Below are positions 1 through 7,511 of a stretch of 11,653 bases of DNA, one piece after another. The position numbers and the translations under genes are program-made. Positions within the stretch are counted from its first letter, which is position 1. The number at the start of each line of letters is the position of its first letter. The stretch is from Natrinema soli (lineage in GTDB: Archaea; Halobacteriota; Halobacteria; Halobacteriales; Natrialbaceae), in NCBI RefSeq assembly GCF_028618695.1, contig NZ_JAQIVI010000752.1, forward strand, positions 1 through 11,653, in the 5' to 3' direction. The notes under the pieces were generated by a model. That model was not told the origin of the DNA and ran no database searches. It saw only the letters and a list, made by a program, of their open reading frames with translations.

Positions 1-807
1 CCCGCCACCACCGCGACCGGCTCCCGGACGGCCGCCCGCTCCGCCCTGCCCCTGTCCGAGCATCTCCTCGCGGTCGTCCATCATCTCCTGTTCGGCGTCT
101 TCGCGCATCCGGTTCGCCTCCTCGGCGATCTCCTCGGCCTCGTCGAACTCGCCGAGCTCCTCGAGGATCTCGGCTTTCGTCTCGAGTACTTTCGCGTTGC
201 GCAGGCCGAGCCGGATCGCGTTGTCGACGCAGTTGAGCGCCTCCTCGGAGAGCCCGCGCTCCGAGAGGAAGAACGCGCGGTTGAACCAGCCCGCGGCGAA
301 GCGCTCGTCGATCTCGATGGCGCGTTCGGCGTGCTCGAGCGCTTCGCTCGTCCGGCCGAACTCCCAGAGCGCGTAGGCGAGGTTCGTCTCGGCAGTCGCG
401 GCGTGCTCGCTCTCCTCGTCGATCTGCAGGGCCTCGCGGTGGGCCCCGATCGCCTCGTCCCACTCCTCGAGTTCGCCGTGGGCGACGCCCTTGTTCACCC
501 ACGCCTCCTGCTTGAGCTTGTCGTCCTCGGCGAAGTGGGCCGTCCGATCGAAGGCCTCGGTGGCCTGCTCGTAGCGATTGATCTGCATGTAGTTCAGTCC
601 GACGTCGAGCAGTTCGCTCGCGTCGACCTCGTCCTGATCGATGTTGTGCTGGTCGAGCGTGTCGGTGACGACGCGGGAGTCGACGGGATCGACCTTCGAC
701 GGGTCGACGCCGAGTTCCGGCGGGTCCAGGTCGAATTCCTCGTACGGATCGCCGAATCCCTCTCCCTCGGAGAAGTGATGATCGCGATCGTCGTCTCGGT
801 CAGTCAT
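1..807 (-). CDS. TPR-repeat protein, 3' end outside window
   Basis: The first 269 residues are visible; the stop codon lies beyond the left edge. After an acidic, probably disordered head (residues 1-60, rich in Asp and Glu) come about five tetratricopeptide repeats, roughly at residues 64-97, 99-132, 135-168, 169-202 and 204-237. They show the usual pattern, for example W..KG.A...LEEWDEAI, followed by A..NLAYAL...G...EALEHAERAIEID. The tail after residue 250 is Gly-, Gln- and Arg-rich and low in complexity. TPRs make helical scaffolds for protein-protein contacts; no catalytic domain is visible, so the partner is unknown. I see no signal peptide or membrane segment, so it is probably cytoplasmic. 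The start at 807 is the first Met of the open frame, and a weak TATA-like sequence lies about 27 bases upstream. It is followed on the other side by the end of the FAD enzyme gene, 91 bases away. Confidence 0.88.
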   Translation of the reverse strand, partial: MTDRDDDRDHHFSEGEGFGDPYEEFDLDPPELGVDPSKVDPVDSRVVTDTLDQHNIDQDEVDASELLDVGLNYMQINRYEQATEAFDRTAHFAEDDKLKQEAWVNKGVAHGELEEWDEAIGAHREALQIDEESEHAATAETNLAYALWEFGRTSEALEHAERAIEIDERFAAGWFNRAFFLSERGLSEEALNCVDNAIRLGLRNAKVLETKAEILEELGEFDEAEEIAEEANRMREDAEQEMMDDREEMLGQGQGGAGGRPGAGRGGGG

Positions 808-826
808 TACTGTAAATTGGCGGTGA

Positions 827-840
827 CGACTGTTAAGGGC
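827..840 (-). promoter_or_regulatory. weak TATA-like element before the TPR gene
   Basis: Read on the minus strand, CCCTTAACAG is centred about 27 bases before the ATG at 807. That is the spacing expected if transcription begins at or next to the start codon (a leaderless mRNA, common in haloarchaea). The match to a TATA box is poor, so this is a tentative placement. Confidence 0.3.
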
Positions 841-855
841 TGCGACCCGGGTAGC

Positions 856-878
856 GGCGACGTTTCGATGGCGTCGCC
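856..878. other. 7-bp perfect stem-loop between convergently ordered gene end and next promoter
   Basis: GGCGACG (856-862) pairs perfectly with CGTCGCC (872-878) around a 9-base loop. It lies 21-43 bases past the stop of the FAD enzyme gene and before the TPR promoter on the same strand. It could be a 3'-UTR structure or processing site. No T-run follows, so it is not a classical terminator. Confidence 0.4.
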
Positions 879-898
879 TCGCCGCCCGCCTCCGGTTC

Positions 899-2527
899 TC
901 AGACCCGCTCGTCGAGGCGTCTGGTCACTCCCCGGAGCGACTGGGTCACCGCGGCCGGATGGGGCAGCCCGAGCCGGTACCGGATCCGGTCCTGATGCTT
1001 GAACGGCTCGAACACCGCGGGCTCCTCGAGGTCCCACACCCGCACGGACGAGTTCCGAACGCCGCGTCGTTCGAGGACGGCGTTCGCCGCGCGGCGGCCG
1101 GCCTCGTTGGCCGACTCCATCGAGGCCAGATCGGCATTCGTTCGCACGTAGTCGCTCGCCAGCATGAGATTGCGGACGGCGACATCCGCCGGTGGCCGGT
1201 TCCGGAGCGAGCCCACGGTGTTGATCAGCAGGGGGGACCGGTTCTCGACGCCGTCGTCCGTTTCGACGAGCGACGGATCGAGGAACCAGTCGACGAGCAA
1301 CTCGTCGGTCAACCGCTCGTCGGGCCCGTTCAGGTGCGCTTTCAGCTGTACCCAGACCTCCTCGGCAATTTCCTCGCGCGTACACTCTCTGGCGGGGTTC
1401 TCGTGTACGATCCCAGGCGTGTCCCAGTCCGAGGCGATCACCGAGAGGACGCCCTCGACCGCGTCGGGGCCGCGACTCTCGAGATCGTAGCCGGTCCAGA
1501 ACTGGCGCTGGGAGATCGAGGTCAGCGTCCACGGTGCGTCGGCGTAGACCTGGTGGCCGCGGCTCAGTTCGACATCCGCCGCGAGGTAGAACTGGATCCC
1601 GTTCATCCAGACCGTCTCGAGGTGCTCGATTCGCCCCAGTTCTGGTGCGGCTCGACGCAGGTCCGACGTGAGTAACTCGGGTGCGACCTCGACCGGGACG
1701 GCAAGCACGTAGTCGTCGGCTGCGACTCTCGCCCCGCCGGCCAGTTCGACTCCAGTGACGCGTTGCCCGTCGAACGCGAGACCCTGTACGGGCGTATTCG
1801 GCCGGAACTCGACGCCGAGCGTCTCGAGGTGGCGAACCCACGGATCGATCCAGGCCTCGTTCGTCGGCGCGTTCAGGACGCGCTCGGTCGGCTCGGTCGG
1901 ATCGAGCTGGCCGAACAGCAACTGCAGGTAGATCGTCCCGACTGTCCGGGCGCTCCCGACCTGCGGTCGGAGCGCGACGAGCGCCTGCGTGGTGTACGCG
2001 ACCCGATCGCGAAACGCCTGCGAGCGGTTCTCCGCGTCGATGAACTCCCACCAGGAGACGTCGTCGAGTTCACCCTCTCGCCGGGACTCGCAGGCGGTCA
2101 GCAGGTACAGCAACCGCTCGAGCAGGAAGCGAACGTCCTCGCGGGGCAGGTCCTCCGCGAACGCCGGCCGAAGCGCCTTGAGCCAGCCGCAGATCGTGTC
2201 GGGGGTGCGCGTCTCGGCGATCCGGCTCCGGCCCGTCGTACTCGCGATGAGCGTCGCTTCGGTCTCGACGAGGTTGTCCGCGACGGTGCCGTCGCCGTCG
2301 GGGATCCGTCTCATCGTGTCGACGACGTGCCGGTAGAACGCCGGGAAAAAACGGAAGCCGTGTTCGCCGTGTAGCGCCGCCGGGTCGTCTGCGATCGGCA
2401 TCGATCGGGCCTTCCCGCCGAAGCGGTCGTTCGCCTCGAAGACGGTTACGTCGACCCCGTGCTCAGCGAGTTCGTGTGCCGCGGTGAGGCCGCCGATTCC
2501 GCCACCAAGGACGGCTACGTCGGTCAT
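899..2527 (-). CDS. FAD-dependent oxidoreductase, amine-oxidase / phytoene-desaturase fold (hydroxysqualene dehydroxylase-like)
   Basis: The protein has 542 residues, a normal length for the flavin amine-oxidase/carotenoid-desaturase superfamily. The N-terminus is a Rossmann dinucleotide site: VAVLGGGIGG at residues 4-13, acidic E31 for the ribose, then the RFGGKAR turn at 35-41. Next comes GEHGFRFFPAFY (54-65), which I associate with the COG3349 group containing HpnE-type hydroxysqualene dehydroxylases and related desaturases. The C-terminal FAD-closing motif is visible as ASDYVRTNADLASMESANEA near residues 460-480. These features support an FAD enzyme acting on a hydrophobic isoprenoid or amine. 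The actual substrate cannot be read from the sequence. I see no signal peptide or membrane helix. The start is fixed by the Rossmann motif beginning three residues in and by a well-placed TATA box. It has its own promoter, so it is probably not part of the hyuAB unit upstream. Confidence 0.85.
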   Translation of the reverse strand: MTDVAVLGGGIGGLTAAHELAEHGVDVTVFEANDRFGGKARSMPIADDPAALHGEHGFRFFPAFYRHVVDTMRRIPDGDGTVADNLVETEATLIASTTGRSRIAETRTPDTICGWLKALRPAFAEDLPREDVRFLLERLLYLLTACESRREGELDDVSWWEFIDAENRSQAFRDRVAYTTQALVALRPQVGSARTVGTIYLQLLFGQLDPTEPTERVLNAPTNEAWIDPWVRHLETLGVEFRPNTPVQGLAFDGQRVTGVELAGGARVAADDYVLAVPVEVAPELLTSDLRRAAPELGRIEHLETVWMNGIQFYLAADVELSRGHQVYADAPWTLTSISQRQFWTGYDLESRGPDAVEGVLSVIASDWDTPGIVHENPARECTREEIAEEVWVQLKAHLNGPDERLTDELLVDWFLDPSLVETDDGVENRSPLLINTVGSLRNRPPADVAVRNLMLASDYVRTNADLASMESANEAGRRAANAVLERRGVRNSSVRVWDLEEPAVFEPFKHQDRIRYRLGLPHPAAVTQSLRGVTRRLDERV

Positions 2528-2549
2528 TGGAGTGTTCTGGTCGCTGATC

Positions 2550-2557
2550 TATATAAC
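2550..2557 (-). promoter_or_regulatory. TATA box of the FAD enzyme gene, leaderless type
   Basis: The minus strand reads CCCGTTATATAGATC, an AT-rich island in GC-rich DNA. Its centre is about 26 bases from the ATG at 2527. With the usual archaeal TATA-to-start distance, transcription would begin at or within a base or two of the start codon, so the mRNA should be leaderless. No Shine-Dalgarno sequence is seen. Confidence 0.65.
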
Positions 2558-2602
2558 GGGCGTCCCTCTCCTAACGCGGTCCGGGAACCCCCGGCGTCCG
2601 CG

Positions 2603-2618
2603 GCCTCGCCGCCGAGGC
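2603..2618. terminator. possible 3' hairpin after the amidohydrolase gene
   Basis: GCCTCG (2603-2608) and CGAGGC (2613-2618) form a 6-bp GC-rich stem with a 4-base loop. It begins 27 bases after the amidohydrolase stop on the minus strand. Between stop and hairpin the transcript has a short TTTT (2633-2630). Archaeal termination depends mainly on T-runs, so the role is uncertain. Confidence 0.3.
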
Positions 2619-2644
2619 TCATCGAGATGAAAACGCCGCGGTCA

Positions 2645-3286
2645 TCAGTCGTCGACGGGAGCCTCGAGTTGCTCGAGGACGGCATCGGTCGTCACGACGT
2701 CGCCGTACTTGGCGTCGATGTCGAAGAGGTTCGCACGGTGTGGTCCCTCGGCTCTGTCGCCGACGGCATCGGCGGGGACGATCGTTCGATAGCCGTGCTG
2801 GAGGCTGTCGACCGCAGTCGCGCGGACGCAGCCGCTGGTTGTCACACCGGCGATGACGAGGGTGTCGACGCGGTTGGTGGTCAGTTCCGATTGCAAGTCG
2901 GTGCCGAAGAAGGCGCTGGCATACTTCTTGAGGATGACGCGCTCGTCGTCGAGCGGTGCGATTCGGTCGTCCACCTCGACGCGTTCGGTGCCGAGTCGGA
3001 GTTCCCTGAGCGCGGGTACTTTCTCGATGAACACTCCCGCATCGCCGTAGGACTCCTCGAACGCGACGGTGGTGAAGTATCGCGGGAGATCGAACGCTCG
3101 AAACGCCTCGAGGAGGCGGTCGGTTTGCTCGATGACGGCTTCGACGTCCGACCCGAGATTCGAGTCCGGATCGGTGAATGCGTTGATGAGGTCGATGACA
3201 ACCAGTGCCGGTCGCTCTCCCATACCGACGGTCTCGCCGAATTCTCGTTCGTCGTAGTGGTCTTCGGTGGCTTCGATCCAGTCCAT
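2645..3286 (-). CDS. cysteine hydrolase of the isochorismatase family, N-carbamoylsarcosine amidase-like
   Basis: The protein has 213 residues, the usual size of the isochorismatase/cysteine-hydrolase fold. The Asp-Lys-Cys triad is visible: D32 in GERPALVVIDLINAFTDP, K120 in ILKKYASAFFGT (position chosen by its spacing to SAF; K121 is the alternative), and C153 in VTTSGCVRATAVD, just after the non-proline cis-peptide region. The N-terminal GERPAL..D...AFTDP, the KYASAFFGT loop and the AVGDRAEGPHRANLFDIDAKYGDV tail segments resemble N-carbamoylsarcosine amidohydrolase, which turns N-carbamoylsarcosine into sarcosine, CO2 and ammonia. Maleamate amidohydrolase (NicF) is a close relative and an alternative. 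It is cytoplasmic, with no signal peptide. It lies 83 bases after hyuB on the same strand with no TATA box between, so cotranscription is likely. That context supports a ureido-acid or amide product of HyuAB as its substrate. Confidence 0.85.
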   Translation of the reverse strand: MDWIEATEDHYDEREFGETVGMGERPALVVIDLINAFTDPDSNLGSDVEAVIEQTDRLLEAFRAFDLPRYFTTVAFEESYGDAGVFIEKVPALRELRLGTERVEVDDRIAPLDDERVILKKYASAFFGTDLQSELTTNRVDTLVIAGVTTSGCVRATAVDSLQHGYRTIVPADAVGDRAEGPHRANLFDIDAKYGDVVTTDAVLEQLEAPVDD

Positions 3287-3291
3287 AAATT

Positions 3292-3368
3292 GTGTCTGTC
3301 AGGCGCGTTCCGGGTCTGTCGGGTGGCTCCTGGGCTGTCCGGTGGGTCCGGGAGCAGTCGGTGGCCGG
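3292..3368. repeat. four degenerate ~20-bp tandem units in the hyuB-amidohydrolase gap
   Basis: On the plus strand the core recurs as CTGTCAGGCG (3296), CTGTCGGGTGG (3316), CTGTCCGGTGG (3335) and CAGTCGGTGG (3355). The steps are 20, 19 and 20 bases. In the minus-strand transcript these read as CCACC(C/G)GACAG units filling almost the whole gap ahead of the amidohydrolase start. Copies 2 and 3 match at 10 of 11 bases; copies 1 and 4 are looser. Confidence 0.5.
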
Positions 3369-3369
3369 T

Positions 3370-5235
3370 TCAGTTGTGACGGTCGTCGAACTCGCGGCGT
3401 TCGGCGGCGATCCGCTCGGCGAGTTCGGCCTCCTCCGGCAGGGGGCCGTAGTCGAACTCCTCGAGCTCGTCTCGTTCGTCGCGCCCGGTTTCGCGCGCCT
3501 CCTCGGTCGCGGCCCGATCCACGGTTCCGTCCTCGCTGACGATGACGCCGTACTCCTCGCGCGCGGCCTCGGTGGAGACGAGTCCCTGCCGGATCTCCTC
3601 GGCGACCAGTTCGGGATCCCGCTCGAGCGGATCGCCCAGACCGCCGCCGCCGGCGGTCCGGAAGATCAGCTTGTCGCCGGCCGAAACTGCGACGTTTTCG
3701 ACTTTGGAGGGGAGTTCCTCCTCGGTCCCGTCGGTCCGGACGAGTCGTTTTTCGCTGGTCTGTGCGTGTTTCCCGCCGTCAACTCCCCACGGATAGGTGT
3801 GTGCGCGATCGTCCTGAAACGTGACTGCGCCGTCCTCTTCGAAGGTATAGACTTTCGTGATGCCGTGTCCACCGCGGAACTCTCCCGCACCGCCGGTGTC
3901 GGCGCGCGTGCTGTATTCGTCGATGGTGAGCGGGTAGTAGGCTTCCTGATACTCGGCGGGAACGGTTCGAAACAGCGGCCACCAGGAGTGGCCGTCGAGG
4001 CCGTCGCCGCCCGGCCGAGCGGGGATGCCGCCGTAGAGAATCTCCAGCATCTGGAAGTCGTTGCCCTCGGAGTCCGTCCCGGCATACACCAGATTCGGAG
4101 AGGTGCCATAGCTGCCGGCGACGCTGAAGTCGTCGATGAGCTTCGAGAAGGTCGCCTGCAGGACGTCGAACTGGCGGGCCATCAGCGGCAGGCGGTTGCC
4201 CAGTGCGGCCGGGAACTCCGGCTGAACGACGCTCCCCTCGGGCAGGTTGACCTCGAAGCGGTCGTAGTAGCCGTCGTTGAACGTCAAGAGCGGATCAAAC
4301 GCCATAATGAGGAAGACGCCGGTGAACATCTTGAACATCTTCTCGTTCAGCAGGAAGTTCACCGTGCCGGGGACCTGCGCGTCGGTTCCCTCCCAGTCGA
4401 GGTGGACCGTGTCGCCCTCGCGATAGATCTCGAGGTTGAGCTTGATCGGGCCGTTACCCATGCCGTCGTCGTCGACGTAATCCTTGAAGGTGTAGCGTTC
4501 GCCCTCGGGCACGAACTCCCGGATGAGATCGATCATTCCGTCGCGGGTACGGTCAAGGATGGCGTCGCACCCTTCCAGGTAGGTCTCTTTCCCGAAGCGG
4601 TCACAGAGTTCCTGCACGCGGGCTTCGGCGGCGGCCGTCCCGGCCGCGAGCGCTTTGATGTCCGCCTCCGCGTGCTCGGGAAGACGCGTATTGTGCGCGA
4701 ACGTCTCGAGGAGTTCGCTGTCGAACTCGCCTTCCTTGTAGAGTTTGACCGGTGGGAGACGCATGCCCTCTTCGAAGATAGTGGTGGCCTGGACGGGCAT
4801 GCTGCCGGGCGTCTTCCCGCCGACGTCCATCAGGTTGCCCCACTGGCTGCCGAAGCCGACGAGATCTTCCTCGTAGAAGATCGGTCGGAGCAATAGCATA
4901 TCCGGCGTGTGCGAGACCGCACCGGCGCACATGTAGGGATCGTTGGTGGCGATGACGTCGCCGTCGTTCAGATCGTCCCAGCCGAACGGCGCGTTCTCGA
5001 TTATCGTGTCGATCGCGCTGCCGAACTGGCCCATCACCATCCGGCCTTTCCGGTCGGCGATGAGCGGAAACTGATCCGACTGCTCCCGAATGACCGGGCT
5101 GATGGCCGTCGTCTCGAGGACGCGATCCATCTCGTAGCGCGTGTTCGAGAGCGTGTTCTCGATAATATCGAGGGTCGTCGTGTCGATATCGTGGTCCCCC
5201 ACGAAGTCGGGCGTGGCGTTTGCGTGCTGGCTCAT
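3370..5235 (-). CDS. hyuB: hydantoinase B / 5-oxoprolinase / ketone carboxylase-family subunit
   Basis: The 621 residues form a complete HyuB-type subunit, slightly longer than the typical 520-600. Landmarks are NDPY (98-101) followed by SHTPDM with H109 and D112, DVGGKTPGSMP (137-147), EEGMRLPPVKLY (155-166), RADTGGAGEFRGGHG in the middle-to-C-terminal part, and TAGGGGLGDPLERDPE before an acidic charged tail. HyuB works with HyuA in ATP-dependent hydrolysis of cyclic amides (N-methylhydantoin, 5-oxoproline) or, in relatives, carboxylation of acetone or acetophenone. From memory of the acetone carboxylase structure, a metal site uses the His and Asp equivalent to H109 and D112 plus a His 25 residues after the first. 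Here that third position is N134 (GNLMD where relatives have GHHAD). Its ATG overlaps the hyuA stop codon (ATGA), indicating translational coupling, with GGAGTG as a plausible ribosome site just upstream. Family assignment is firm; the reaction is not. Confidence 0.93.
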   Translation of the reverse strand: MSQHANATPDFVGDHDIDTTTLDIIENTLSNTRYEMDRVLETTAISPVIREQSDQFPLIADRKGRMVMGQFGSAIDTIIENAPFGWDDLNDGDVIATNDPYMCAGAVSHTPDMLLLRPIFYEEDLVGFGSQWGNLMDVGGKTPGSMPVQATTIFEEGMRLPPVKLYKEGEFDSELLETFAHNTRLPEHAEADIKALAAGTAAAEARVQELCDRFGKETYLEGCDAILDRTRDGMIDLIREFVPEGERYTFKDYVDDDGMGNGPIKLNLEIYREGDTVHLDWEGTDAQVPGTVNFLLNEKMFKMFTGVFLIMAFDPLLTFNDGYYDRFEVNLPEGSVVQPEFPAALGNRLPLMARQFDVLQATFSKLIDDFSVAGSYGTSPNLVYAGTDSEGNDFQMLEILYGGIPARPGGDGLDGHSWWPLFRTVPAEYQEAYYPLTIDEYSTRADTGGAGEFRGGHGITKVYTFEEDGAVTFQDDRAHTYPWGVDGGKHAQTSEKRLVRTDGTEEELPSKVENVAVSAGDKLIFRTAGGGGLGDPLERDPELVAEEIRQGLVSTEAAREEYGVIVSEDGTVDRAATEEARETGRDERDELEEFDYGPLPEEAELAERIAAERREFDDRHN

Positions 5236-7295
5236 TTGGAATCACTCCGCGTTATCTCGAGGTTCGCGTACCGATCGACCGTCGCCGTGTGATCGGGCTG
5301 GACGACGACGGTCGAGTCGTCGTCGGTGACGATCGTCGGTCCGTCGATCACGTTCCCGGGCCGCATCCGTTCGCGGTCGTAGATCGGCGTGTCGTGGGAG
5401 GCGTCGTCGAAGAAGACATCCTGTGTCCCGACTCGTGCGTCGCTGGCGTCCTCATCGCCTAGTTCGCTCGCTTCGAGCGTCACTCCCTGCATGGTCCCCT
5501 TGCCGATGACGCGGAGGTTCGCGATCTCGAGCGGCGCGTCCAGCGAGAAGCCAAAGCGCTGCTCGTGGCGCGCCTCGAAGTCGTCTTTGATCGCTGCGAT
5601 GCCGTCCTCCGTCCGGAGGTTCGACGCGTCGATCGGGATGGACATCTGCACGTCCTGACGGTAGTACCGGCAGTCGGCGTAGTACTCGAAGGCGTGGTTC
5701 TCCTCGGCGACGCCCTCGGACGCGAGCCAGTCGGTCGCCTCGTCGTTCAGCCCCTGGTAAGCATCGTAAACTGCCTCTCCCTCGACATCCTGATCCGTCT
5801 TCAGGTAGGTTTCGGAGAACTCGTTCTGAACGTCGCTCGTCAGGAAGCCGAAGGCGCTCATGACGCCCGGCCCCGGCGGGACGATCAGCGGATACGCGTC
5901 CATCACGTCCGCCAGCGCGTTTGCGTGCATCGGACCGGCGCCGCCGAAGGCGACGAGCCCGAAGTCGCGAGGATCGTAGCCGCGCTCGACGGAGACGACG
6001 CGGAGCGCGCTGTACATGTTCTCGTTGACGATGTCGAGGATCGCCTGGGCGGCTTCCTCCACGGTACTGCCGCGTTCGTCGGCGACTGTCTGGATCACGT
6101 CGCGGGCCGCATCACGGTCGAGGTCCATTTGACCGCCGAGTTGGACGTTCGAGGGAATGCGACCGAGAACGACGTTCGCGTCGGTCACGGTGGGCTCGTC
6201 GCCCCCCTGACCGTAACAGGCCGGCCCCGGATCGGCTCCGGCGCTCTCGGGGCCGACCTGGAGCGAACCGGACAGCTGAACGCGAGCGATGGAACCACCG
6301 CCCGCACCGACCGTGTTCACGTCCACGGCTCGGGATTTAAACTCTCTGTAGCCGACCTTCGTCTGGCGAGTCGTCCCCGGTTTGCCGTCCTCCACCAGCG
6401 AGACGTCCGTCGAGGTGCCACCCATGTCCAGCGTGAGCACGTCGGGAACCCCCTTCTTCTCGGCGATAGTCGCTGCACCAACGACACCGCCCGACGGCCC
6501 AGACAGGGCGAGCTCGACCGGCCGGTGTTTCGCGGCGCCGGAACTCATCAGCCCCCCGTCGGAGCGGACGACGTTCATCTTTGCCGTCGAGCCGGCGTCC
6601 TCGAGCGAGGCGTCGAGGTCGTCGAGATAATTGATGACCTGCGGTCGCGCGTAGTCGTTGATGACCGTCGTCAGTGCCCGTTCGTACTCGCCGTACTCCG
6701 GAACGATCTCTGCAGAAATCGAGACCGGAAGCTCCGGACACTCGTCCCGAATGACGTCCCGAACCTGCCGTTCGTGCGTCGGGTTCAGATACGAGTTCAA
6801 GAGGGCGACGGTCAGCGACTCGACTCCCGAATCGGCGAGTTCCCGAACGGCGGCTCGTACCTCGTCCTCGTCGATCGGCTCCTGCTCGCTCCCCTCGGGA
6901 GAGTCGATTCGCCCGCCGACGCTCCGCGTGTCGACGAGATCGGCCAGCGGAGCCGGTTTCTCCATATCCATCCACCCGTAGAGCGGCCCCGGCGTCCACG
7001 CTCGAGCCAGGTGGAGGATGTCTTCGTGCCCCTCACTGGTGATCAGGCCGACTCGCGCGCCGGTCTCCTCGAGCAGCATGTTCGTTACGACGGTCGTGCC
7101 GTGGAACAACAGGTTCAGGTCGCTGACGGTCATGCCGGCTTTGTCGACGGCTTCCCCGATCCCGTTGATCACGCCCTCCGACGGGTTTGACGGCGTGGAT
7201 AGCACCTTGTCGATCGTGAGTTCGTGGGTGTCCTCGTCGAAGACGATGACGTCGGTGAACGTCCCACCCACGTCCACTCCTAGATTGTGTGCCAT
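5232..7295 (-). CDS. hyuA: hydantoinase A / 5-oxoprolinase-family ATPase subunit
   Basis: The 687 residues match the usual ~680-700 of HyuA. The ASKHA-type nucleotide fold is intact: GVDVGGTFTD (6-15), LFHGTTVVTNMLLE (63-76), LSGPSGGVVGA (264-274), LDMGGTSTDVSLV (289-301), GAGGGSIA (330-337), SAGADPGPACYG (351-362) and FGGAGPMHA (450-458). The order fits Hydant_A_N (about 5-185), the central hydantoinase A domain (about 200-490) and the C-terminal domain. It should use ATP to activate a ring amide or carbonyl, with HyuB completing catalysis in the cytoplasm. Homologues occur in N-methylhydantoinase, 5-oxoprolinase and acetone/acetophenone carboxylases, so the substrate is open. It is the first gene of the minus-strand unit, behind a TATA box about 70 bases upstream. 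The start is fixed because the conserved GVDVGG block begins at residue 6. No Shine-Dalgarno lies close to the ATG. Confidence 0.95.
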   Translation of the reverse strand: MAHNLGVDVGGTFTDVIVFDEDTHELTIDKVLSTPSNPSEGVINGIGEAVDKAGMTVSDLNLLFHGTTVVTNMLLEETGARVGLITSEGHEDILHLARAWTPGPLYGWMDMEKPAPLADLVDTRSVGGRIDSPEGSEQEPIDEDEVRAAVRELADSGVESLTVALLNSYLNPTHERQVRDVIRDECPELPVSISAEIVPEYGEYERALTTVINDYARPQVINYLDDLDASLEDAGSTAKMNVVRSDGGLMSSGAAKHRPVELALSGPSGGVVGAATIAEKKGVPDVLTLDMGGTSTDVSLVEDGKPGTTRQTKVGYREFKSRAVDVNTVGAGGGSIARVQLSGSLQVGPESAGADPGPACYGQGGDEPTVTDANVVLGRIPSNVQLGGQMDLDRDAARDVIQTVADERGSTVEEAAQAILDIVNENMYSALRVVSVERGYDPRDFGLVAFGGAGPMHANALADVMDAYPLIVPPGPGVMSAFGFLTSDVQNEFSETYLKTDQDVEGEAVYDAYQGLNDEATDWLASEGVAEENHAFEYYADCRYYRQDVQMSIPIDASNLRTEDGIAAIKDDFEARHEQRFGFSLDAPLEIANLRVIGKGTMQGVTLEASELGDEDASDARVGTQDVFFDDASHDTPIYDRERMRPGNVIDGPTIVTDDDSTVVVQPDHTATVDRYANLEITRSDSK

Positions 7296-7344
7296 TTGTT
7301 ATCGTACGTGTATCAAGACCACAGCACCTCGAGTAAACGTTCTC

Positions 7345-7370
7345 CCAACCAGTGGTGGCTGTTTATATGT
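7345..7370 (-). promoter_or_regulatory. hyuA core promoter with operator-like element
   Basis: The minus strand has ACATATAAAC (7370-7361), a good archaeal TATA box, preceded by purine-rich GCGAGGAGGC as a possible BRE. The expected transcription start is near 7338-7340, giving a leader of about 43-45 bases. Immediately downstream of the TATA box is AGCCACCACTGGTTGG (7360-7345), in a place where a bound protein would block polymerase. The 24 bases 7368-7345 match the opposite promoter (7528-7551) at 22 positions. Confidence 0.75.
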
Positions 7371-7511
7371 GCCTCCTCGCTCTCGAGCGAAATCGCGACG
7401 AGAACCGGTTTCGATTCCGACTGACGTCCTAGCCGAGGGTGGTGTTCAATTCGTCTCAGAGCGGTGATTTCCGAATCTCCAGGTTTTAGCATTCCGACGC
7501 GTCCCGCCCCG

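Noticed and set aside
807..2051. Minus-strand frame (414 codons) overlapping the FAD enzyme in another frame
   Set aside because: It is an Arg-rich, low-complexity translation, while the overlapping frame encodes a complete FAD enzyme. Its apparent end also overlaps the TPR start region by chance.
2645..3286. Isochorismatase or nicotinamidase as the specific function
   Set aside because: The triad is shared across the superfamily, but the FTDP N-terminus, the KYASAFFGT loop and the GDRAEGPHRANLFDIDAKYGDV tail segments fit N-carbamoylsarcosine amidase or maleamate amidase better. Association with hyuAB also argues against siderophore or NAD metabolism.
3292..4896. Long plus-strand open frame (534 codons) opposite hyuB
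   Set aside because: It is the antisense shadow of a well-conserved gene in GC-rich DNA, where stops are rare. The translation shows no family motifs, and hyuB is complete on the other strand.
5565..7190. Long plus-strand open frame (541 codons) opposite hyuA
   Set aside because: The composition is Arg/Val-rich without recognisable motifs, and it lies fully inside the intact hyuA gene on the other strand.
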